From Streptomyces sp. SID12488 (GTDB lineage Bacteria; Actinomycetota; Actinomycetes; Streptomycetales; Streptomycetaceae), in the NCBI RefSeq assembly GCF_010548275.1, contig NZ_JAAGLT010000044.1:1-59336 (forward strand): a DNA stretch of 59,336 nt. The letters run 5' to 3'. This document shows, one piece after another, positions 18,239-25,585 of this stretch. Numbering within the stretch: position 1 is the stretch's first letter; every line of letters begins with the position of its first letter. Made by a program: the position numbers and the translations under genes. Below the pieces are notes generated by a model. The model was given only the letters and a program-made list of their open reading frames with translations, made no database searches and was not told the origin of the DNA.

Positions 18239-18791
18239 CGTGGGTTCCTTTTCTCTGCTTCAGACCGATCCGGCCGACGGCGCCACGGGGTTCCTCCGGC
18301 CGACCGCACGCCCAACGGCCCTTCGCCTACGACTGGTTGAGGAGCATTTTGGCAGCGAAGGGCCCGGAAGCAGCCGCTTTCCACGGCGCGTCGGGCCCGG
18401 TTGTCGCGCGCGGGGCGACTCCAGGGCTGTTGGTCGGTTCCATGAGGAGCAGGACCCGGCCGCGAGCGGGGCGGCGCCGCCGTCTCACGTCATGAAGATC
18501 CGACGACCGTGGTCGACGAACTCGCCGGGCCCTTCGCGTGCCGATCATCCTCTACGGGGGCGGCAGCGGCCTAGGGGGCAGGGTAGGTACAGCAGTACCA
18601 CCCACGGCGTTGCTCCAACCAACTCCAAGGGCAGGGCTAGGGCGAAGGCGAGCGTGGTCTTGCCCGCCCCGCTGGATCCGGTCAGCTTGAGCAACATCTG
18701 GCCAGGGTGACAGCCCGCAAAGGCTTTCTCGACTGGTTTGCGGGCCCCCACCGGCCCTCGGCTTTCGTCGGATTCCTACAGCCACTCGCCC
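18239..18791. other. Degenerate DNA between kinase and DUF1152 gene
   Basis: About 550 bases with no intact gene. It contains a P-loop gene remnant on the minus strand (listed separately). A minus-strand frame ending MLLNQS at 18327 could be another remnant, but I do not recognise it. Confidence 0.5.
18630..18697 (-). pseudogene. P-loop ATP-binding protein stub
   Basis: The frame MLLKLTGSSGAGKTTLAFAL contains a textbook Walker A motif (GSSGAGKTT) right after a start codon, but no further domain follows. It looks like the start of a nucleotide kinase or ATPase whose remainder was deleted. Confidence 0.5.
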
Positions 18792-19886
18792 ATGACGCGG
18801 TTGATCGTCGCAGCAGGCGGAGGGGGCGACGCAGTCGCCGCCGCCATGCTTGACGCCGCCCTGTACGGCAACAGCGAGCGGGCGGTGATCCTCACGTGCG
18901 CGTGGGACCGCCTGCTGATCGACCCGGTACCAGGCCCCCGAGGACCCACCGACTTCACCGGCCTCGAACCGCTTACCCCAACCGTCTGGACAGTGCCGGT
19001 GGAAGCTCGCCCGATCGCACCGGCAGGATCCACGCTCCCCCGACTGGCGGAAGAACTTCCCCACACCTTCGCCCTGATCGACCCGGGGCACGGCGCCGAG
19101 GGCGTCACGCGGCAACTCGAGGAGTTGGTCACCCAGTTGCAGCCGACCTCCATCGATCTCCTGGACGTCGGCGGCGACGTGTTGGCCCGACGTGACGAAC
19201 CGACGCTGAAGAGCCCACTCGCCGACTCCCTGACACTGGCGGCATGCGGCCAAGTGAGCGTCCCCATACGCCTGTTGGTCGCAGGCCCCGGCCTGGACGG
19301 CGAACTGTCGCACGAAGACCTGCAACGCATGCTCGGCCCACTCGTCCACACCTTCACTGCTGAGGACGCGGAGCCGGTCAGCCCGGTCCTGGAATGGCAC
19401 CCCTCAGAGGCAACAGGCATGCTCGCAGCAACAGCCCGGGGCGTACGCGGCACGTGCGAGGTCCGAGACGCCGGACTTCCCATCCCCCTCACCGACGAGA
19501 GCCCGACCGTCCACAAGGTCGACCTGGACGAGGCGTTGAGCCGCAATGAGTTGGCCCGCGCCATCATGTCGACCACCACCCTGGACCAGGTGGAAGCACT
19601 GAGCCGCGAGATCTGCGGCTTCTCGGAGATCGACTACGAGCGCAACAAGGCCCTCCGGCTCAAGGACCAACGGCCGGCGAAACTCGACGCCGAATCGGCA
19701 CTACTCCAACTCGCCCAGTTCGAAGCGGAAGCCCGAAGCCGCGGAGTCACCCATACGACGTTCCGCCACCTCACCGAGGTCCTCAACCTCAACGGCTCAC
19801 AGCGCGAAGACCTGCGCCGACTGCTCATCAACAACCCACCGGAGCAGTACGCGGCGACCCTGTGGCACATTCCAGCCGCCACCTGA
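18792..19886 (+). CDS. DUF1152 domain protein
   Basis: A 364-residue protein starting MTRLIVAAGGGGDAVAAAML. This glycine-rich, nucleotide-site-like start and the later DPGHGAEGVTRQ and LLDVGGDVLAR segments are features of the DUF1152 family. Function is unknown. No clear Shine-Dalgarno site precedes the ATG; a TTG at 18738 is possible but adds no conserved sequence. It sits alone in the decayed island, flanked by gene remnants, so it may be part of an acquired set. Confidence 0.75.
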   Translation: MTRLIVAAGGGGDAVAAAMLDAALYGNSERAVILTCAWDRLLIDPVPGPRGPTDFTGLEPLTPTVWTVPVEARPIAPAGSTLPRLAEELPHTFALIDPGHGAEGVTRQLEELVTQLQPTSIDLLDVGGDVLARRDEPTLKSPLADSLTLAACGQVSVPIRLLVAGPGLDGELSHEDLQRMLGPLVHTFTAEDAEPVSPVLEWHPSEATGMLAATARGVRGTCEVRDAGLPIPLTDESPTVHKVDLDEALSRNELARAIMSTTTLDQVEALSREICGFSEIDYERNKALRLKDQRPAKLDAESALLQLAQFEAEARSRGVTHTTFRHLTEVLNLNGSQREDLRRLLINNPPEQYAATLWHIPAAT

Positions 19887-19998
19887 GCAACAAACGCCCT
19901 CACGGGTTCAAGTCCCGGTTCTGGCTGCGCCCGCGCTCCTTCCGGGAGTGTAAATCCAACGGCGGTCGTCCGAAACGAACTGCACCCCACCGCCGACC

Positions 19999-20649
19999 CT
20001 ACTTGGGCCGACGGCGGCCGAGAGCGCGCGCGAGTTCACCGACCGGCGCCAGCATGTGTCCGCCATCGCCCGCGCACCACCACACAGCCTCGTGATCCCG
20101 CTCCGAGCCGTGGACGCCGAGGTCATGCCCAGGGCACACCGGCCAGACCTGCCAGGTCCGTTCGAGCAGGCTCTCCTGGATCAGGATCGCCAGACTGGTC
20201 AATGCCATGGCCAGGTCGTCGCACATGTTCGGCAGGATGGGGCCGCCCCAGTTGAGCCGTTCGCCGTCGGCAAGGCGGACACCGGCTCCCACCGGGAACC
20301 AGTCCTCCAGGATCTCGATCTCCGGTTCGCCCTCGATCCCACGCGTGGGCAGGTCGCGGGCTACGACTCGCAGTGCGGCGCGCAACGTCTCCAAACGTTC
20401 GGGGGCGAGGTCGAAGCCGGGATCGAAGCCCACGTCGTCCAGGATGCGCCGGGCCAGGGCGGTCATCTCCGCCTGCGGCACCTCGGCCGGGTTCCGCTCG
20501 ACGACCTCCAGGACGGCGTCGGTGTGATGGAACCAGCCGAGCAGTTCGCAGGCGAGAGCGACGACGTCCTGTGGGTCAAGGTTGTCCTCGCGCACGCCGA
20601 GGTAGACCCTTCGCATCAACTGTTCAGTATCCGCTTCGTACTCAGCCAT
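19999..20649 (-). CDS. Hypothetical protein, CPGH/WWC zinc-site-like C-terminus
   Basis: A 216-residue acidic cytoplasmic protein (MAEYEADTEQLMRRVY...). I do not recognise a named family. The N-terminal half is helical. The C-terminal part holds WPVCPGHDLGVHG and AVWWCAGDGGH, a Cys/His pattern that could bind metal and that I have seen in small actinobacterial hypothetical proteins. The ATG is preceded by GGTGAG; a GTG 12 bases upstream (20661) is an alternative. It is transcribed towards DUF1152. Confidence 0.6.
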   Translation of the reverse strand: MAEYEADTEQLMRRVYLGVREDNLDPQDVVALACELLGWFHHTDAVLEVVERNPAEVPQAEMTALARRILDDVGFDPGFDLAPERLETLRAALRVVARDLPTRGIEGEPEIEILEDWFPVGAGVRLADGERLNWGGPILPNMCDDLAMALTSLAILIQESLLERTWQVWPVCPGHDLGVHGSERDHEAVWWCAGDGGHMLAPVGELARALGRRRPK

Positions 20650-20787
20650 GGCGTCGCTCACCGGCCCAGTATCCCGACGCAGCACGGTTCCCCGCCGCAT
20701 GGTTTTCCGGCATGACGCCTCCCCACCCACTAGCGGAACTATGACCTCACAACTTGATCGGGGTCGTCACTTGAAAGGAACCGCACC

Positions 20788-20813
20788 AGGTTCGAGTCTC
20801 GTATCCTCCGCCA
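20788..20813 (+). pseudogene. 3' end of a tRNA-Ser (likely attachment-site scar)
   Basis: TTCGAGTCTCGT followed by ATCCTCCGCCA is the T-loop, 3' T-stem, acceptor strand and discriminator/CCA of an actinobacterial tRNA-Ser. The 5' half of the T-stem (expected ACGAG) is missing (ACCAGG instead), and no D- or anticodon arm is upstream. A strong terminator follows as after a real tRNA gene. Integrases of actinobacterial elements often use exactly this part of tRNA genes. Confidence 0.75.
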
Positions 20814-20832
20814 GTGCCTCACCGGGCACGAT

Positions 20833-20870
20833 GTCGAAGGGCCCCACCGTTCGCGGTGGGGCCCTTCGAC
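20833..20870. terminator. Terminator of the former tRNA-Ser
   Basis: GTCGAAGGGCCCCACCG-TTCG-CGGTGGGGCCCTTCGAC, a 17-bp perfect stem, 19 bases after the tRNA end. Confidence 0.9.
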
Positions 20871-20956
20871 GGTTGCAGTCTCATCTACAGTCTCAACGCG
20901 ATCCTGCCGAGGCCTCCGAGCCGCCTTCGTCGGCAGCCTTGGAAGTGGGCGGCCAA

Positions 20957-21073
20957 TTAGTCGCGCTTGGGCCAGATCGGGCCCTGGTCGGTCCAGATGA
21001 CGCCCTTGTTGCGGCACAGGCAGAAGGGGTGGCCGATCGGGTCGGTGTAAACCTGCCAGCCGTAGCCGTTGGG
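20957..21073 (-). pseudogene. VOC/glyoxalase-like gene, C-terminal stub
   Basis: The frame ends WQVYTDPIGHPFCLCRNKG then VIWTDQGPIWPKRD and a stop. DP.GHPFCLC is the typical last strand of small VOC-family (glyoxalase-like) proteins. Nothing upstream continues the domain. Confidence 0.65.
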
Positions 21074-21189
21074 GCCGCAGCAACGGCATCGCGACCACGA
21101 TCACCGACGACAACTGACCCGCGGGCCGGCCGAGTCGCGCACGGCGACGTGACCGAGTCCGGCCGGCAGGAGTGGACGTACGACCGGGA

Positions 21190-21230
21190 CGACTGTCCCT
21201 GAGCGGCTGCCGGCCGGTCAGGGACAGTCG
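21190..21230. terminator. Inverted repeat at the end of the kinase-partner gene
   Basis: CGACTGTCCCTGA and TCAGGGACAGTCG form a 13-bp perfect stem with a 15-base loop. The right arm contains the last codons and stop (DCP-stop) of the minus-strand gene, and the left arm spells the same codons on the plus strand. Confidence 0.7.
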
Positions 21231-21970
21231 TATGTGAGGTGGCTGATGACCGTGCGGCCGTTCGGGGAGAGGACGCGCAGTTCGGCCTCGGCCGCGTAGT
21301 GGCCCTTGCCCTGGAAGGTCCACAGCAGGTGCAGACGTGCCTGTCTCTGGCCCCGGACCACCACTTCCCGCAGGACGTCCGAGGCGGTGCCGTCGCTCCG
21401 GGTCCAGCGGTACGAGACTGTGCCCGGGCGGCCGTTCGTGGCGACGAGGGCGACGATGTCAGCGGTGCCGTCGCACCCCAGAACCGTCGGCCGGGCCGTC
21501 ACCTCCACCGTGCGCACCGCGACGGACGGCCCGAGGCGCTGCCAGGCGAGGAACGCGATGACGCAGATCAGCACCAGCGCGGGCAGGGCATGTCTGCGCA
21601 GCCGTCGGCGCGAGGGCGCGGGAGGCGGTGGCAAGGCGGGCAGCGTCCGGTGGGTACGGTGCGCGACGGCGGCGGTCACCCCCGGGCCGAAACGCAGCAC
21701 GGTGCCTTCGACGCGATCGGGCAGCGTGGGCGGCGTTGCCGACGTAGGCGTCGGCGTCGGCGTCGGCGTGGAGAGCGGCTCCACGAGGGTGTCGTCCGGC
21801 TCAGGCCGCTGGATCCAGTGGCTGGCCAGCACGGTGGCGCTGTACTCGGCGTCGGCGGAGCCGGATTCGTCGCGCGGGACGTGCTCGTCGGCGGGGCCGA
21901 GCACCTGGGTGGCCTCGCGGTCCTCGGCGGAAGCGGGAAGCCGGGCCGTGCGGTCGTTCTGAGCGGTCAT
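21218..21970 (-). CDS. Membrane protein partner of the adjacent kinase
   Basis: A 250-residue protein overlapping the kinase stop by ATGA, so cotranslated. The N-terminal 110 residues are cytoplasmic and Thr/Pro-rich (a possible kinase substrate, with a TPTPTPTPT stretch). One helix lies at about 128-146 (ALPALVLICVIAFLAWQ). The outer domain (about 150-250) is an Ig-like beta sandwich with two Cys (VLGCDGT, YDCP). Its outer domain resembles that of the kinase, which suggests they arose by duplication and may bind the same ligand. No family name is known to me. Confidence 0.75.
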   Translation of the reverse strand: MTAQNDRTARLPASAEDREATQVLGPADEHVPRDESGSADAEYSATVLASHWIQRPEPDDTLVEPLSTPTPTPTPTSATPPTLPDRVEGTVLRFGPGVTAAVAHRTHRTLPALPPPPAPSRRRLRRHALPALVLICVIAFLAWQRLGPSVAVRTVEVTARPTVLGCDGTADIVALVATNGRPGTVSYRWTRSDGTASDVLREVVVRGQRQARLHLLWTFQGKGHYAAEAELRVLSPNGRTVISHLTYDCP

Positions 21971-23670
21971 CGGATATCACACTGCCTGGTCAGAAGCTGC
22001 TGCGAGCCGCCGCCGTCGGCGGAGGCCGGAGTCGTCGTGACTTCCACCGCCCAGTAGCAGCCGTTGTTCTGGAAGGTGTGGTCGACGGTGAGGGTGTACC
22101 GGGTGGCACCGCTGCGCTCGAAGGTCTGGGACGCGCCGTCCGGAGTGCCGAGCACTGCCCGGGTGCGGAGCCCTGCCGCGGCGTCGCTCGTGGACCACGA
22201 GACGGTGATGGAGAACGGCCCGGTGCCGTCCGTGGTGATGTCGACGGTCGCCGTGGCGGTCGTGGAACCCGTCTGCCGGAAGCCCGTCACCGCGACGTCC
22301 TTGACAGCGGGAGCAGCCGGCGCGGTGGGGGAAGCCGTCGTCGGCGTCGCCCCGGTGGTCGCCCCGGTGGTCGCTCCGCCGGGCGGCGTCGTCTCCTCGG
22401 CCGGAGCCGCGGTGGTGGACGCCGAGGGCTCGCCGGTACCGGCGGTCGCCGGGCCCGAGGGCGACAAGGTGGGCGAGGGCGAGGTGGACGTCGACAGCGC
22501 GGAGGAGGAGGGCGACTCGGACGGGGAGGCACTGGGCGACACCGGCAGCAGGCTGGGCTCTCCCGACCCTCCCGGCGCCACGGCGGGTTGGGCACTGCTG
22601 GTGGCCAGGGCCTGCGCCGCGTCCTGCGTGGCCGCTCCGGGGGCGTACCGGAGGCCGTAGGACAGGAGGATGCCCAGGAGCACGGCCGCACCGGACACGA
22701 GCATCCCGGGCCGCCCGGGGAGCCACGACCGCGCCCCGCCGTGGGCCGGTGCCTGGCTCAGGACCGTGCGTGCGGTGTCCGTGGTGGTCCGCGGGGCACT
22801 GCGGGCGGAGGGCAGCAGCAGCGGCAGCAGTGCCACCAGCGCGGCGAGCCGGCCCCGGCCGCGTTCCTCCCAGTCGGGTCCGTAGGCGGCGCCGGCGGCG
22901 GCCTCCAGTTCCGCGACGAACGCCTCGGCGTGTGTGGGGCGCTGTGCCGGGTCCTTGGCGAGACCTCGCCTCACCAGCTCCCGCACCGCCTCGGGGACCT
23001 CGTCGGCGGGGATGGGCGCGTCGACGTGCTGCAGGGCGAGTTCGGCGAGATTGTCACCCGAGTACGGCCGGTGGCTCGTCAGGCACTCGAAGAACGTGGC
23101 CGTGGCCGCGTACACGTCGGCGGCGGGAGAGGCGGGTGCGCCGGTCCACTGCTCCGGGGCCATGTAGGAGGGGGTCCCCGCCGCGCCGCCGCTGGTGCCG
23201 GCGTCCACCGCGATCCCGAAGTCGACGAGTTTGGACGTTCCGTCCGGCACGACCAGGACGTTCGCCGGCTTGTAGTCGCGATGGACGACGCCGACGCGGT
23301 GCGCGTCGGCCAGCCCGAGCAATGATCCCTTGAGGACCACGAGCGCGGCCTCGGGTTCGAGCGGCCCCTGGCTGGTCAGCAGGGCCCGCAGGGTGACCCC
23401 GTCCACCAGCTCCATCACGATCGCGGCGCCGTCCGGGCTCTCGACGTACTCGTACAGCTCGGCGACGTACGGGCTCTCCAGTCCTCCGAGCAGCCGCGCC
23501 TCCGCCCTGAAATCGTGCACGAAGCCCGGCCGGGTGCGCAGTGACTCGCTGAGGTACTTGACCGCGACCGGAACGCCGGTCTCCTCGTGCACGGCCAGGA
23601 CGACCCGCCCGCTCGCCCCGGCCCCGAGTTCCAGCGACTCGTTGTATCCGGGCACTGCCCAGGTGTTCAT
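21967..23670 (-). CDS. Ser/Thr protein kinase with Ig-like extracellular domain
   Basis: A 567-residue PknB-type kinase. Kinase domain about 8-260: GAGASGRVV loop, VAVKYL lysine, HRDYKPAN catalytic loop, DFG, MAPEQW. A membrane helix is near 330-350 (GMLVSGAAVLLGILLSYGL). A long Ser/Thr/Pro stalk with GATTGATTGATP repeats follows, then a C-terminal beta domain (about 470-567) with two Cys (NNGCYW, TRQCDI). ATG chosen with GGAGGGGGG upstream. The downstream gene encodes a membrane protein with a similar outer domain, so a sensor pair is likely. Confidence 0.92.
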   Translation of the reverse strand: MNTWAVPGYNESLELGAGASGRVVLAVHEETGVPVAVKYLSESLRTRPGFVHDFRAEARLLGGLESPYVAELYEYVESPDGAAIVMELVDGVTLRALLTSQGPLEPEAALVVLKGSLLGLADAHRVGVVHRDYKPANVLVVPDGTSKLVDFGIAVDAGTSGGAAGTPSYMAPEQWTGAPASPAADVYAATATFFECLTSHRPYSGDNLAELALQHVDAPIPADEVPEAVRELVRRGLAKDPAQRPTHAEAFVAELEAAAGAAYGPDWEERGRGRLAALVALLPLLLPSARSAPRTTTDTARTVLSQAPAHGGARSWLPGRPGMLVSGAAVLLGILLSYGLRYAPGAATQDAAQALATSSAQPAVAPGGSGEPSLLPVSPSASPSESPSSSALSTSTSPSPTLSPSGPATAGTGEPSASTTAAPAEETTPPGGATTGATTGATPTTASPTAPAAPAVKDVAVTGFRQTGSTTATATVDITTDGTGPFSITVSWSTSDAAAGLRTRAVLGTPDGASQTFERSGATRYTLTVDHTFQNNGCYWAVEVTTTPASADGGGSQQLLTRQCDIR

Positions 23671-23840
23671 ACCCGTCCCCCCTCCAAGGCGGCCGTGCGG
23701 GCGGATTCCGCCCCTCCGGAGCATCGGGCCACGCGTTGGGAGACACATTTTCGGCCACCGCGGTTGCGGCGCGATACCCCCCGGTCCCCGTTCCAGAAGA
23801 TGATCATGAACGCGTCAACAATGTCGGCGGGTTCCCGCGA

Positions 23841-23922
23841 GGCGGGTCGAGGGAGGCGGGTTCGAGGGAGGCGGGTTCGAGGGAGGTGGGTCGAGGTCAG
23901 TGAGTGGTCGAGGTCAGTGAGT
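23841..23922. repeat. Two tandem repeats at the SDR gene end
   Basis: About three copies of a 15-bp unit (GGCGGGTTCGAGGGA) followed by two copies of TCGAGGTCAGTGAGTG. The second repeat covers the stop codon and last codons of the SDR gene. Confidence 0.8.
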
Positions 23923-25416
23923 GTGGGCCGATTCCGCAGCCGCCGCGATGTTGCGGGCCATGCCGCCGAAGACCGCGGCGTGGAAGGGGGCCACGCCCCG
24001 CCAGTAGGCGTGACCGGCCAGGCCGTGCGGATGGAACAGGGCCCGCTGGCGGTACACCGTGCGGCCCTGGGGATCCCGGTCGACGGTCATCTCCAGCCAC
24101 GCCAGGCCAGGCAGCCGCATCTCCGCGCGCAGCCGCAGCAGTCGGCCCGGCTCGATCTCCTCCACCCGCCAGAAGTCCAGGCTGTCGCCGACCCGCAGCC
24201 GGGTCGCGTCCCGGCGGCCCCTGCGCAGGCCGACCCCGCCTGCCAGGGTGTCCAGCCGGCCGCGCAGGGACCAGGCCAGCGGCGAGGAGTACCAGCCGTT
24301 CTCGCCGCCGATCGACTCCACCACACGCCACAGCGCCTGCGGCGACGCCGCGACCGTACGCTCGCGTTGATCCGTGTAGAGGCTCCCGCCCGCCCAGTCG
24401 GGGTCGGTCGGCAGCGGGTCGCTGGGGGCGTGGGGAGTCGAGGCCGAGGACCATCTGGTGGCCACGTCGGCGTCCTGTACGCGCCGCAGCGCCAGCCGGA
24501 TCGCCCGGTCGAGGCTGAGCGGTCCCTCCGGCGGGTCCGGCACATAGCGGACGATGTCCCGCTCGGCGCAGACCACCTCGTGCTTCAGCGACTCGACCAG
24601 CGGGCGCGCGAGAGCGCCCGGCACCGGGGTGACCAGTCCGACCCAGAGGCTGGACAGCCGGGGCGTGAGCAGCGGAACGGGGACGATGACGCGCTTCGGC
24701 AGCCCGGCGACGGCGGCGTACCGGCGCATCATCCCCTGGTACGTGACGATGTCCGGTCCGCCGATGTCGAAGGTGCGGTTCACGTCGTACGGCAGCTGCG
24801 CGCATCCCACGAGGAGGCGGAGCACGTCCCGGACGGCGATCGGCTGGATGCGGGTGCGCACCCAGCTCGGGGTCACCATCGCGGGGAGCCGCTCGGTCAG
24901 ATGGCGCAGCATCTCGAACGAGGCCGAACCCGACCCGATGATCACAGCGGCCCGCAGTACGGCGGTCGGTACGCCCGAGGCCAGGAGGATGCGGCCCACC
25001 TCGGCGCGGGACCGCAGGTGGGGTGACAGCTCGCGCTCGGGTACTCCCGCGGGGCTCAGCCCGCCGAGGTAGACGATCCGCCGGATTCCGGCGGCACGCG
25101 CCTGCTCACCGAAGATCCTGGCCGCGCGCCGGTCGGTCTCCTCGAAACCCCGCCCGGTGCCCAGCGCGTGCACCAGGTAGTACGCGACGTCCATTCCCTC
25201 CATGGCCGCGCGCACGGACACCTCGTCCGTCACGTCCCCGCGCACGACCTCCGCCCGCCCGGCCCACGGATGGTCCCGCAGCTTGCCGGGCGAGCGGGCC
25301 AGACAACGCACCGAGTACCCGGCCGCCAGCAGCTCCGGCACCAGCCTGCCGCCCAGGTAACCGGTGGCGCCGGTGACCAGACAGCGCGGCGGCCGGTCGT
25401 CCGTATGAGACGTCAT
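23914..25416 (-). CDS. SDR-family NAD(P)-binding protein fused to DUF2867
   Basis: A 500-residue protein. The N-terminal part is an atypical short-chain dehydrogenase/epimerase with the nucleotide loop TGATGYLGG, followed by VRCLARSPGKL, VVRGDVTD and VYLGGLSP. The C-terminal 150 residues form a DUF2867 domain (ENGWYSSPLAWSLRGRLD, then FWRVEEIEPGRLLRLRAEM, FHPHGLAGHAYW). This two-domain type is common in actinobacteria; the substrate is unknown. ATG at 25416 chosen because GGGAAGG sits 10 bases upstream; an ATG 9 bases earlier is too close to it. The C-terminus overlaps a tandem repeat. Confidence 0.85.
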   Translation of the reverse strand: MTSHTDDRPPRCLVTGATGYLGGRLVPELLAAGYSVRCLARSPGKLRDHPWAGRAEVVRGDVTDEVSVRAAMEGMDVAYYLVHALGTGRGFEETDRRAARIFGEQARAAGIRRIVYLGGLSPAGVPERELSPHLRSRAEVGRILLASGVPTAVLRAAVIIGSGSASFEMLRHLTERLPAMVTPSWVRTRIQPIAVRDVLRLLVGCAQLPYDVNRTFDIGGPDIVTYQGMMRRYAAVAGLPKRVIVPVPLLTPRLSSLWVGLVTPVPGALARPLVESLKHEVVCAERDIVRYVPDPPEGPLSLDRAIRLALRRVQDADVATRWSSASTPHAPSDPLPTDPDWAGGSLYTDQRERTVAASPQALWRVVESIGGENGWYSSPLAWSLRGRLDTLAGGVGLRRGRRDATRLRVGDSLDFWRVEEIEPGRLLRLRAEMRLPGLAWLEMTVDRDPQGRTVYRQRALFHPHGLAGHAYWRGVAPFHAAVFGGMARNIAAAAESAHTH

Positions 25417-25585
25417 GGCACTCATGCCTTCCCGTGGCTTCCAGCGTCTTCCCCTGGCTTCCCGTCCTACCGGGACGTGCCCTCCGAGGGGCTCGGCTGC
25501 TGTTCCCGGTTCCCGGTCCCTGTTGGCCATGCTTGGCGCCGAGGGAGGGCACCGCAACCGCGCACCCGCGAGGACGCGAGCCGGG

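Noticed and set aside
18327..18434. Minus-strand frame ending ...GPFAAKMLLNQS
   Set aside because: It looks protein-like and may be a gene remnant, but I could not match it to a family.
19903..19917. A tRNA T-arm-like sequence (CGGG-TTCAAGT-CCCG) after the DUF1152 gene
   Set aside because: The stem is only 4 bp, and no acceptor strand, CCA or other tRNA arm is near. It might be an old attachment half, but the evidence is too thin.
23841..23922. Possible CRISPR array
   Set aside because: The repeats are directly adjacent without unique spacers, and no cas gene is present. No array was seen anywhere in the window.
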